Source of the DNA: Streptantibioticus silvisoli
Lineage (GTDB): Bacteria; Actinomycetota; Actinomycetes; Streptomycetales; Streptomycetaceae
Length of the DNA: 46,031 nt
Direction: 5' to 3'
Assembly: GCF_027947535.2 (NCBI RefSeq)
Contig: NZ_JAAGKO020000062.1
Location: 1-46,031, forward strand
Within the stretch, counting starts at the first letter, position 1. Every line of letters begins with the position of its first letter. The notes beneath the pieces were generated by a model. It saw only the letters and a list, made by a program, of their open reading frames with translations. It was not told where the DNA came from and did not search any database. Positions 18,515 through 26,044 of the stretch are shown here, in pieces. Made by a program: the position numbers and the translations under genes.

Positions 18515-18770
18515 ATGTCCCCCGATCCCCCGTCCGGCAGGCGTCGCCGACTCCGACGTGGCCGAAGCCGCTCAACGCCGCCGGACACCTTCGACGCCGC
18601 CGGACCCCGTTCGACCCCGTTCAACGCCACCCGACGTCGTCCAACGTCCGCCGTCATTATCGTGATGTATGAGCGGCCGACGCCTCCCCAGCCCCGATCC
18701 GCTCCCGTCCCCTTCCCGTTCCCGCCGCCGACGCCCCGCCAACCCCCCGCCGGAGCCGGATACCTCCCGG

Positions 18771-19125
18771 TGAAGCGGGACGCCTCCGGCGGAGCGGGAT
18801 GCCTCCGGGCGGAGCGGGACGCCTCCGGAGGAGCGGGATGCCTCCGGGCGGAGCGGGACTCCCTCGGCGGAGCGGGACGCCTCCGGCGGAGCAACCCCGG
18901 CGGAATGGGACGCCCCCGGAGGAGCCTGATGCCCCGGCGGAGCGGGATGCCTCCGGGCGGAGCGGGACGCCCCCGGAGGAGCGGGATGCCTCCGGGCGGA
19001 GCGGGACGCCCCCGGAGGAGCCGGATGCCCCGGCGGAGCCGACCACCCCCGGTGAAGCAACCCCGGCGGAGCCGACCGCCCCCGCCGGAGCAGCCCCGCC
19101 GGAGCAACCCCGGCGGAGCCGACCG
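18771..19125. repeat. Large GGAGCGGGAYGCCTCCGG minisatellite
   Basis: About 350 bp of 19-20-bp units (ggagcgggacgcctccgga and ggagcgggatgcctccgggc alternate, a higher-order period near 39 bp), decaying to GGAGCAACCCCGGC and GGAGCCGACC types at the right. Each unit contains a palindromic CCTCCGGAGG-like core. Several frames stay open on both strands because the higher-order period is a multiple of three; none looks like a protein domain. It lies just beyond the 3' end of the MFS gene, in the gap 18515-19146. Confidence 0.85.
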
Positions 19126-19146
19126 CCCCTGCGCGGTCGTACGACC

Positions 19147-20604
19147 TCAGCCGACCGCCGGTTTCCGGGGCCGTTCCGCCGTACCCCGGTCCCGGCGCCG
19201 GCGCGGGACCATCGTGGCGGCGGCATCCGCGTCGTGGACGGTGAGGGCGACCACCGCGCCGAGCACGGCGACCGCGGCGGCGGCGAGGAAGCCGTCGTGG
19301 AAGGCCGCGAGGTCGGCGGTGCGGTGGCCGGCCACCTCATGGGTGGGCCCGACGGCCGCCAGAACGGTACTGAGCAGGGCCACGCCGAGGGCACCGCCGA
19401 GCTGTTTGCCGGCGTTGAAGACCGACGACGCCCGCCCGGTACGCGCCGGGGCGATGGTGGCGAACGACGCGGCCTGCGCGGGGACGAACACGCACGACAT
19501 GCCGACGCCGAAGCCCAGCATGATCAGACGCACCAGCCACAGGTCGGTGCCCGTGGTGACCCGGGCCATGAGGATCATCATGCCGGCCACGACCAGCAGG
19601 CCGCCGACCATGATCCGGCGGGGTCCGAACCGCGGATACAGCGCCCGCGTCACGATCTGGGACCCGGCCATGACGCCAAGCGCCTGCGGGAAGACGGTGA
19701 GGCCGGACCGCAGGGCGGACATGCCGAGGGCGTCCTGGAAGAACAGGGCGGCCAGGTAGAGCGCGCCGAGGAAGGAGACCGAGCCGAGCACGAAGACGCC
19801 GGTGGTGGCGCTGAACAGGCGGTCGCGGAAGAGGCTCAGGTCGATGAGCGGGTCGGACGTCCGCAGTTCGACGGCGATCATGGCCGCGAGCAGCACCGCG
19901 CCGGCGGCGAGGGCGGCGAGCACCGGGGCGCTGGACCAGCCGTCGATCGGCCCCTCGGACACGCCGAACATGGCGGAGCCCAGGCCGAGGCCGGAGAGCA
20001 CGAAGCCGGGCACGTCGAGGCGGCCGGGGCGGGGCTGCGCGTGGTCGGTGAGGAACAGGGCGCCGAAGACGAAGGCGGCCGCGCCGATCGGCACGTTGAC
20101 GAAGAACACCCAGCGCCACGACAGGTCGGTGGTGAACAGGCCGCCGAGGACCGGCCCGGAGGCGGGGGCGAGCGCGGTGGGGACGAGGAGGATGCTGGCG
20201 AGCCGCACCCGTTCGGCCGGGGGAAACACCCGGAACAGCATGGACATGCCGACGGGGGTCATCAGGCCGCCGCCCACCCCCTGAAGGACGCGGCACCCGA
20301 CCAGTTCGCCCATGCCGGTGGACAGACCGCACAGCGCCGAGGCCACCGTGAACACGCCGATGGCGCCGAGCAGGGCCCGCCGGCCGCCGACGCGGTCCCC
20401 CAGCCAGCCGGAGATCGGGATGAAGACCGCCAGGCTGACGAGGAAGGCGATGGACACCAGGTCCACGCTGTCGGGCGGGGTGCGGAAGGTCCGGCCCAGG
20501 GTGGGCAGGGCCACGTTGACGATGGTCGTGTCCATGATGGCCATGAACATGGCGGCGACGTACACCACGGGCACGACCAGCTTCTGATTCCGTCGAATAC
20601 TCAC
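19147..20604 (-). CDS. DHA2-family (14-TMS) drug efflux transporter
   Basis: Major facilitator, about 485 aa, predicted to export drugs in exchange for protons. DHA2 signatures are visible: MDTTIVNVALPTLGRTF in helix 1, motif A GWLGDRVGGRRALL, RVLQGVGGGLMTPVGM, and the motif-C-like ALAPASGPVLGGLF followed by SWRWVFFVNVPIG. GTG 20604 is preferred: TTGACT (20640-20635) and TAAGTG (17-bp spacing) form a -35/-10 pair that places transcription start at or next to this GTG, suggesting a leaderless mRNA; an upstream TTG at 20640 would lie in the -35 box. Divergent from a MarR regulator, its likely repressor. Confidence 0.92.
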   Translation of the reverse strand: MSIRRNQKLVVPVVYVAAMFMAIMDTTIVNVALPTLGRTFRTPPDSVDLVSIAFLVSLAVFIPISGWLGDRVGGRRALLGAIGVFTVASALCGLSTGMGELVGCRVLQGVGGGLMTPVGMSMLFRVFPPAERVRLASILLVPTALAPASGPVLGGLFTTDLSWRWVFFVNVPIGAAAFVFGALFLTDHAQPRPGRLDVPGFVLSGLGLGSAMFGVSEGPIDGWSSAPVLAALAAGAVLLAAMIAVELRTSDPLIDLSLFRDRLFSATTGVFVLGSVSFLGALYLAALFFQDALGMSALRSGLTVFPQALGVMAGSQIVTRALYPRFGPRRIMVGGLLVVAGMMILMARVTTGTDLWLVRLIMLGFGVGMSCVFVPAQAASFATIAPARTGRASSVFNAGKQLGGALGVALLSTVLAAVGPTHEVAGHRTADLAAFHDGFLAAAAVAVLGAVVALTVHDADAAATMVPRRRRDRGTAERPRKPAVG

Positions 20605-20727
20605 CCCAAAACACTTACATATAATCGCTGAGTGAGTCAATCATCTACCTACACATCCATATACCCACTGAGCCATCTACTCCGTCAGTCATCCTGTCTG
20701 TCAGCGACTTCCCGCTATGGTGGACGG
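20605..20727. promoter_or_regulatory. Divergent promoters between efflux pump and MarR gene
   Basis: An AT-richer island between the two starts. Leftward: TTGACT, 17 bp, TAAGTG, then 7 bases to GTG 20604. Rightward: TATGGT at 20716-20721, 6 bases before GTG 20728. Both spacings suit leaderless transcripts. Short imperfect repeats of the type tgagtgagt/cactgagc/gtcagtca are possible MarR half-sites. Confidence 0.65.
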
Positions 20728-21180
20728 GTGACTTCTGACGCGATCGCTCCTGGTGTCGAAGACCTGGCCGCCGAGGCGTGGCGGCGGGTCCGTTCGATCG
20801 GCGACGACCCGGTGACCGAGGCCGAGCTGCACCGGATCATGCACGAGACCGGGCTGACGGGCGGCCCCATGAAGGCGCTGCGCTTCCTGCCGCTGACCGA
20901 GTCGCTGCCCATGCGCCGCCTGGCGGGCCGGATGGGCTGCGACAACTCCTACGTCACCTCGCTGGTCGACACCCTTGAGCAGCGCGGACTGGCCGGCCGC
21001 GAGTCGCACCCCACCGACCGCCGGGTCAAGGTCATCGTGCTCACCGAGGAGGGCCGCCGGCTGGCCGAGCGGGTGCAACGGGCGTACGCGGCACCCCCGG
21101 CCGCGTTCGCCACCCTGACCGAGGCGGAGGTCGGCACCCTCTGCGAGCTGCTGCGCAAGCTGGACACGGCGGAGCGCTGA
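20728..21180 (+). CDS. MarR-family transcriptional regulator
   Basis: Dimeric winged-helix regulator, 150 aa. The conserved core is visible: LPMRRLAGRMGCDNSYVTSLVDTLEQRGLAGRESHPTDRRVKVIVLTEEGRRLAE. Recognition helix and wing are intact. GTG 20728 is chosen because TATGGT lies 6 bases upstream (probably leaderless) and MarR homology begins soon after. The longer open reading from 20632 would cover promoter DNA. Divergent placement next to a DHA2 exporter is the classic arrangement for ligand-relieved repression of an efflux pump; the inducer is unknown. Confidence 0.92.
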   Translation: MTSDAIAPGVEDLAAEAWRRVRSIGDDPVTEAELHRIMHETGLTGGPMKALRFLPLTESLPMRRLAGRMGCDNSYVTSLVDTLEQRGLAGRESHPTDRRVKVIVLTEEGRRLAERVQRAYAAPPAAFATLTEAEVGTLCELLRKLDTAER

Positions 21181-21461
21181 GGCGGAGCCGTTGGACGCGG
21201 CCGAGGGGTGAGGGCGCTCCCCGGCGCCCGCCGCACCGCGCGCCTACGGTCCGCGTATGACTGATCAGTGGTGGGCGGGCCTACGTCAGCGGGTCGGAGC
21301 GGCGGGTTCGGGGTCCGGGTTACGGGCTGTTCCCGGTGCGGCGCGGGCGAGGCCGCCGGCGCCGGGAGGGCGACGGGGCCGAGCCGGCCGACCTGTCGGG
21401 GCTTGCCGAGCCGTTTCCCGGCCTGCGCGCGGACCCGCGGCCCTCCAGGTCCACACGCCCG

Positions 21462-22775
21462 TCAGCCCGCCGCGCCCCAGACCTGGAGGGGCGCGGTCGT
21501 GGGCAGGCCGGTGCGGGTTCCGGTGCGGGGGCCGGTGGGGTCGTACGAGGTGAGGCGGCCGGTGCCGGGGGCGGCGAACAGGAAACGGGTGCCGGACCAG
21601 AGCGACGGCAGGTCGGTCTGGAGGCGGCCGGCCGCGTGGCCCTGGGCGCCGGAGGGGTAGGCGCCGAGGTCCTTGACCGTGCCGGCGCGCAGGTCGCACA
21701 GCACCAGGCTGAGCCGGCCGCCGCCGCCCGGGGTGTAGTCGGCGGAGGCGAGGTAGCGGCCGGTGGGGTCGAGTTCGCCGGCGCCGGCCAGCACGCCGCC
21801 GTGCGGCAGGGCGCCGACCTTGGGGCGGAAACCGCCGTCGACCACCAGCGGACGTTCGCACGGGCCACCGGAGCAGACCGGGGTGTCGATCAGCAACGTG
21901 CCGCCGGCCGCGTCGAACACCGTTGCCGAGCGGGCGAGTTGACGGGTCACGTGCAGCGTCGTGGGGTCGGCGAGCTGGACGTCGGTGACGAGGGCGCCCG
22001 CGACCGGCGCGGTCTTCGGGCGCACGGTCTCCACCACCAGGCCCCGCGCGGTGTCGGCGACCGGCCGCATTCCGCAGGGCAGCAGGAACGGCGCCTTCTC
22101 CACCGCGCCGGACGCGAGGTCGCGGTGTTCGAGGCGGTAGCGCGGGATCTGGGTGCGGGTGTGCGGGACGACCGGGCAGGCGCCGGCCGGCTCGTTGGGC
22201 TCGGTGACCGCCCAGGCGCCGGTGCCGGCCCGGTCGGGGAACCAGTCGCCGGCCGGCGCGACGGCCCGCACGGAACCGGGGTGCGCCGGGTCGAACGCGA
22301 CGAGCGTGTCGCCCCCGCGTATCCCGGCGACCAGGTGCGCGGACAGCTGACGGATTCCGGCGAGCGGGAAAACGGGGGCGTTCGCGGAACGGGACGGGTC
22401 CGCGGAGGCGGGGGCGTTCATGGCGGCGGGGGTCGACGGGGACGGCGATCCGGTGGCGGAAACCGCTGCCGCTCGGCCGGTGGTGAAGGCGGCGTTCAGC
22501 ACGGCGCCCACGCTCACGCCGGTTCCCCCGCTCCCGCTCCCGGTCGCACTCCCGGTCGCGGACCGCGTTCCCGCGTCCACCGCCTTCAGCGACGTGCCGG
22601 TGAGGCTGGCGAGGATGTCGAGGTGGTGGCCCTGGAGGACGACGATGCCGCGCGGGGCGCCGGTGAGGCCGGCCTCGGCGCGGGCGGTCGGAGTGTGGTG
22701 GGACGTGCCGCCGCACCCGGCGAGGACTCCGCTCGCCAGCACCGCGGCGACGATACGCCGTCGCAGGTAACGCAT
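21462..22775 (-). CDS. Lipoprotein with probable beta-propeller-like domain
   Basis: 437-aa exported lipoprotein. The signal peptide ends in a lipobox (VLASGVLAGCGG, Cys about residue 21). A Ser/Gly/Thr/Ala-rich linker runs to about residue 125 (SATGSATGSGSGGTG). The remaining 300 residues have short repeated strand motifs such as GDTLVAFDPAHPGSVRAV, HRDLASGAV and DPTGRYLASADYTPGGGG, resembling TolB/WD-type propellers. There are paired cysteines (VCSGGPCERP). It probably faces the outer side of the membrane; function unknown. The start ATG 22775 has gggggc upstream. The 281-bp gap 21181-21461 to the MarR gene has no gene I can support. Confidence 0.82.
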   Translation of the reverse strand: MRYLRRRIVAAVLASGVLAGCGGTSHHTPTARAEAGLTGAPRGIVVLQGHHLDILASLTGTSLKAVDAGTRSATGSATGSGSGGTGVSVGAVLNAAFTTGRAAAVSATGSPSPSTPAAMNAPASADPSRSANAPVFPLAGIRQLSAHLVAGIRGGDTLVAFDPAHPGSVRAVAPAGDWFPDRAGTGAWAVTEPNEPAGACPVVPHTRTQIPRYRLEHRDLASGAVEKAPFLLPCGMRPVADTARGLVVETVRPKTAPVAGALVTDVQLADPTTLHVTRQLARSATVFDAAGGTLLIDTPVCSGGPCERPLVVDGGFRPKVGALPHGGVLAGAGELDPTGRYLASADYTPGGGGRLSLVLCDLRAGTVKDLGAYPSGAQGHAAGRLQTDLPSLWSGTRFLFAAPGTGRLTSYDPTGPRTGTRTGLPTTAPLQVWGAAG

Positions 22776-22869
22776 GGTGCCCCCAGGTCTGAGATGTGCA
22801 CCGCCGACCTTAACCCCGACGCTCCCCTTACGGAACATCCACGAACCATTCATGGGTGGTCGGCCGCAC

Positions 22870-22913
22870 ACGTCATCCGAAGGCGTGATGGACGTCATCC
22901 GAAGGCGTGATGG
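22870..22913. repeat. Perfect 22-bp tandem duplication at the end of the TetR gene
   Basis: Two identical 22-base units, 22870-22891 and 22892-22913 (acgtcatccgaaggcgtgat...). The right copy encodes the final residues HHAFG and stop of the TetR gene; the left copy repeats that coding end just downstream. Confidence 0.85.
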
Positions 22914-23674
22914 ATGGCGAGCAGCACCCGCCAGGCGTCGTGGGCGAGCCGGTCTGGGGTGCCGGGGACCCGGCCGTGCAGCCAGTCGGTGAGCAGTCCG
23001 GTGAACGCGGCGGCGACGGCGGACGCGGCGGCCTCGTGGCGGTTGCCGCCGGGGAGGCGCCGGCGGCGTTCGGCGAGGGAACGGGCCATGACCTCGGCGT
23101 GCAGCAGTTCGCCGAGCGGGCCGCCGCCGGTCGGACCGAGCAACCCCCGGTGCAGCGCGGCGCGTTCGTGGATGGAGGTGAACAACTGGACGACCGCGGG
23201 CGGCGGTTCGGCACCGAACGGCCCGGTGTGCAGGGCGTCGACGGCGGTACGGACCAGGTCGGCGCAGGCGTCGAGGGCGAGTTCGCGCAGGTTGTCGTAG
23301 TGGAGGTAGAAGGTCGCCCGGGCGGTCCCGGCGCCCCGGATCACCTCGGCGACGCCGACCTCCTCCAGCGGGCGCCCGGCACACGCGGTCAGCAGGGCCG
23401 CCCGCAACCGCGCCCGGGTCCGCACGGTCCGCGGATCGCCGCTCCGCGATGCGCCGCCGGGGGCAGTCGCCGCACCGCCGGCGACCTCACCGGTCCCGCC
23501 GGCAACCGCACCGCCAACCGGACTCGCGCCGCCGGCCACCGCACCGCCAACCACCGCACCGGCCCCGCCAGCAACCTCACCGCCAACCGAACCCGCGCCG
23601 CCGGCCACCGCACCGCCAACCACCGAACCCGCCCCGCCGGCAAGCACCGCGCCCTCATCAGGGTTTCCCGTCAC
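22895..23674 (-). CDS. TetR-family regulator with Gly/Ala/Val repeat N-terminus
   Basis: 259 aa from GTG 23674 (gggag 8 bases upstream). Residues 10 to about 75 are repeats of the type GGAVAGGA (VVGGAVAGGAGSVGGEVAGG), encoded by a minisatellite. The helix-turn-helix lies at about 85-130 (ARLRAALLTACAGRPLEEVGV, ARATFYLHYDNLRELAL), then a helical TetR C-terminal domain. The extra N-terminus resembles the tail of the RarD protein in this window. If translation began later, the core would be a normal TetR protein, but I see no better start. Reads towards the lipoprotein gene and could share its transcript. Confidence 0.85.
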   Translation of the reverse strand: MTGNPDEGAVLAGGAGSVVGGAVAGGAGSVGGEVAGGAGAVVGGAVAGGASPVGGAVAGGTGEVAGGAATAPGGASRSGDPRTVRTRARLRAALLTACAGRPLEEVGVAEVIRGAGTARATFYLHYDNLRELALDACADLVRTAVDALHTGPFGAEPPPAVVQLFTSIHERAALHRGLLGPTGGGPLGELLHAEVMARSLAERRRRLPGGNRHEAAASAVAAAFTGLLTDWLHGRVPGTPDRLAHDAWRVLLAIHHAFG

Positions 23675-23956
23675 CGTTCATCTCCCCTCCCCGGTCGGTC
23701 CGGCGCCGGCCCCCGTGCGGACGCCCCCGTGCGGACGCCACCGCGGCGGTGTTCCGGAGCGGCGACCGGCAACTTCCTGGACACCTGTACAGCAACGGGG
23801 GGCGGCGGTAACGTCGCAGCGCTCAGCGGCACTCCCGGGCATCCGGAGGACAACGGCCGTGCGGAAAGCGGCAGTTGACTCCGACGTACCGAATCGCCGC
23901 GAAACGCGCCCGCTCACCCTACGTCTCCCCCCATCGGACCCCCCACTGGAGTACTC
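23675..23956. other. Divergent intergenic region
   Basis: About 280 bp between the TetR gene and the secreted-protein gene. It starts with a short duplication (cgtgcggacgccccc/cgtgcggacgccacc near 23715) and contains TTGACT near 23876, but no well-spaced -10 partner. No gene seen. Confidence 0.4.
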
Positions 23957-24634
23957 GTGAAGCGCATAGTGCAAGGCGTCGCGACCGCGGCGGCCGCCGC
24001 GGCGGTGCTGGTGCTCGGCCAGGCACCGGCTGACGCGGTGAACACCTACACGATCCAGCCGAACTCCCCCAAGCCCGCGGTCTGCAACAACAGCGGGACC
24101 GTGCCGGCCGGCACCTGGATCCAGAACAAGATCTGCGGCTACTTCATCGGCACCGCGATGGCCGGCTCGTCGTTCGACGTGTCCTCGACCGCCTCCGACG
24201 ACTACCACTGGGGCCGCGACCACGGCGACGTCAACCTGTGCGGCTGGATACCGCCGGCCGCGCTCAGCTCGTCGCCCACCGGCACGGCGAGCGACTCGTG
24301 CAGCACCGCGACCCAGGACGCGATGAGCCACCGCCGCTCGTTCGGCTACAACTTCAACGGCGCCCCGCACGTGGTCGACGGCGGCACGGCCATCACCGTG
24401 GACCCGGCGAACCCGTCGTGCGGCGCGTACTACAACTACTACAGCGCGAGCGACTTCAGCAGCGGTTCGCTGCGCGACTACGCCGGCGTGCCGTCCTCCA
24501 CCGTCGCCTACCGCTTCACCACGAACGGCGGCACCGCGATGGTCGTCGACGACTCCACCCTCGGCTGGGTCTTCATGAACCTCGGCTGCGTGACCGACTG
24601 GCGCTCGGTCGCCTTCAACAACGACAACGACTGA
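23957..24634 (+). CDS. Small secreted protein of unknown function
   Basis: 225 aa with a clear signal peptide (MKRIVQGVATAAAAAAVLVL...APADA, cleavage near residue 27). The mature part is rich in Ser/Thr/Asn/Tyr and has about eight cysteines, including AVCNNSG, NKICGY, NLCGW, DSCST, PSCGAYYNYY and LGCVTDW, suggesting disulfide bonds. I do not recognise the family. It may be an extracellular structural or enzyme-like protein. GTG 23957 is preceded by GGAG with 5-base spacing. A GC hairpin at 24688-24723 probably terminates the transcript. Confidence 0.8.
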   Translation: MKRIVQGVATAAAAAAVLVLGQAPADAVNTYTIQPNSPKPAVCNNSGTVPAGTWIQNKICGYFIGTAMAGSSFDVSSTASDDYHWGRDHGDVNLCGWIPPAALSSSPTGTASDSCSTATQDAMSHRRSFGYNFNGAPHVVDGGTAITVDPANPSCGAYYNYYSASDFSSGSLRDYAGVPSSTVAYRFTTNGGTAMVVDDSTLGWVFMNLGCVTDWRSVAFNNDND

Positions 24635-24687
24635 TCCGCCCCACCAACGCCGCCGGCTGATCGCACGCCGCGTCAGCCAGCGCCGCG

Positions 24688-24723
24688 GCCGTCCGGTCCA
24701 CCCCCACCCCGGGGCCGGACGGC
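24688..24723 (+). terminator. Hairpin after secreted-protein gene
   Basis: Perfect 9-bp arms GCCGTCCGG (24688-24696) and CCGGACGGC (24715-24723) around an 18-base loop, about 55 bp past the stop. No T-run. The rest of the gap to 24922 shows nothing further. Confidence 0.55.
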
Positions 24724-24922
24724 GGCGGCGTCTCGCGTTCACGGTCATCGGGGTCGGCGTGGGCCCCGCGCGTGGGCCGAACGGGTGCATCCTGAGCCGG
24801 TCTGCGGGGGTGGGCCGCCGGGATCGCGATCCTGCCCCGGCCGCCGGGTTATCGTCCCGCGTGGAAGCGTTCCCCTGAGGCAGTCCTGCTGCTCCCGCCG
24901 GTGTTCTTGGAGGCTCGCAGGT

Positions 24923-25963
24923 ATGCCCCGTTCGTACGGCGGGCCGGCGGACGGCCGACGTGAACTCCCGGCCGGGTTCCGGGTGGCAGCGGGCGCCCTG
25001 CTCGCAGCGGCCGCCGCGGTACTGAGCACGCTGATCATCGCCACGCCCGCCGCCGCGGCCGTGCCCAGTTGCCGCGTCGGGGCCTACGTCACCGACCTCT
25101 ACGCGGTGAATCCGGTCGAGCGCACCGTGAACGCGGAACTGTGGCTGTGGAGCGTATGCCCGCGCAAGGACCTTGCCGCCGTCCAGCGTCTCGAATTCAC
25201 CAACGCGACGAACACGTCGCTGACCTCGCTGTCCAGCGAGAAGGTGGGCAACGAGTACTGGACGCAGGTCAAAGTGTCCGGGACCTTCCGGCAGAACCTG
25301 GACCTGACGAACTTTCCGTTCGACAAACAGGCCATCCGGATCCGGGTCGAGGAAAACGCCCTGGACGACTCGCGGTTCGTCTACCGGGCGGACGTGAAGA
25401 ACTCCGCGTACAACACCAGAATCGATCCCGCCGACTTCAGGATCACGCGGTTCCGGATCGGTGTCGTGGACGCGGTCTACCGGACGAACTTCGGCGATCC
25501 CCGGCTCAAGCAGGAAGGCAGCAGCCGTTACTCCCAGCTGGTGATCGAATTCCAGCTCACCCGGGAGGACATCACCGGTTTCGTCAAGCAGATCCTGCCG
25601 GTCTACGTGGCTTTCCTGGTCGGCCTGATCTCGTTCCTGATCTGGTCGAACGACAACGAGGTCGCCATGGTCGCACGGCTCGGGATTCTCGGTACCGCGC
25701 TCTTCACGATCATGCTCAACCTGCGGGCGGTCGACGAGACGCTGGGCACCATCCTGAACGTGACGCTGGTCGAAGAGATCCACTTCATCAGCCTGCTCTA
25801 CGTACTGGTCGGTGTCGCCAACACCACCTACATCATGAAGTTGCTGACCGATCCCCTGGCCCAACCGGCGGCACGGCACTTCAACAACCGCGTGTTCGTC
25901 ATCGCGACGGGCGTCTACCTCATCGCCAACATCGTCGCCATCTCCCTCACCGTGTCGTTCTGA
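24923..25963 (+). CDS. Putative pentameric ligand-gated ion channel (Cys-loop superfamily)
   Basis: 346 aa. A signal sequence (about 18-46, ending ATPAAAA) precedes an extracellular beta-rich domain of about 170 residues, then four hydrophobic helices at the very C-terminus: about 220-241 (FVKQILPVYVAFLVGLISFL), 247-270, 284-307 and 323-345. The superfamily hallmark FPFDKQ is at 131-136 (Pro-loop), without flanking Cys-loop cysteines, as in other bacterial members. The second helix follows charged residues (EVAMVARLGILGTALF), as in pore-lining M2, and the protein ends right after helix four. Expected role: homopentameric channel gated by an extracellular ligand or pH (family inference). ATG 24923 has GGAGG 9 bases upstream. 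Convergent with the Roco gene. Confidence 0.75.
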   Translation: MPRSYGGPADGRRELPAGFRVAAGALLAAAAAVLSTLIIATPAAAAVPSCRVGAYVTDLYAVNPVERTVNAELWLWSVCPRKDLAAVQRLEFTNATNTSLTSLSSEKVGNEYWTQVKVSGTFRQNLDLTNFPFDKQAIRIRVEENALDDSRFVYRADVKNSAYNTRIDPADFRITRFRIGVVDAVYRTNFGDPRLKQEGSSRYSQLVIEFQLTREDITGFVKQILPVYVAFLVGLISFLIWSNDNEVAMVARLGILGTALFTIMLNLRAVDETLGTILNVTLVEEIHFISLLYVLVGVANTTYIMKLLTDPLAQPAARHFNNRVFVIATGVYLIANIVAISLTVSF

Positions 25964-26044
25964 GTCCGCGCACCGCTCGGCGAGCGTCTTCTGCCCCGAC
26001 GGGCGGACAGGCGTGTCGGCGAACGGCCGCGTTGACGAACGGGA

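Noticed and set aside
18515-19759. Rightward protein-coding frame through the 18.8-kb repeat
   Set aside because: It is generated by the repeat period, then runs antisense through the MFS gene; no domain or ribosome binding site.
21257-21553. Possible small gene after the MarR gene (MTDQWWAGLRQR..., with TACGGT just upstream of the ATG)
   Set aside because: It becomes low-complexity, runs into the end of the lipoprotein gene, and a different frame looks equally protein-like; at best a frameshifted remnant.
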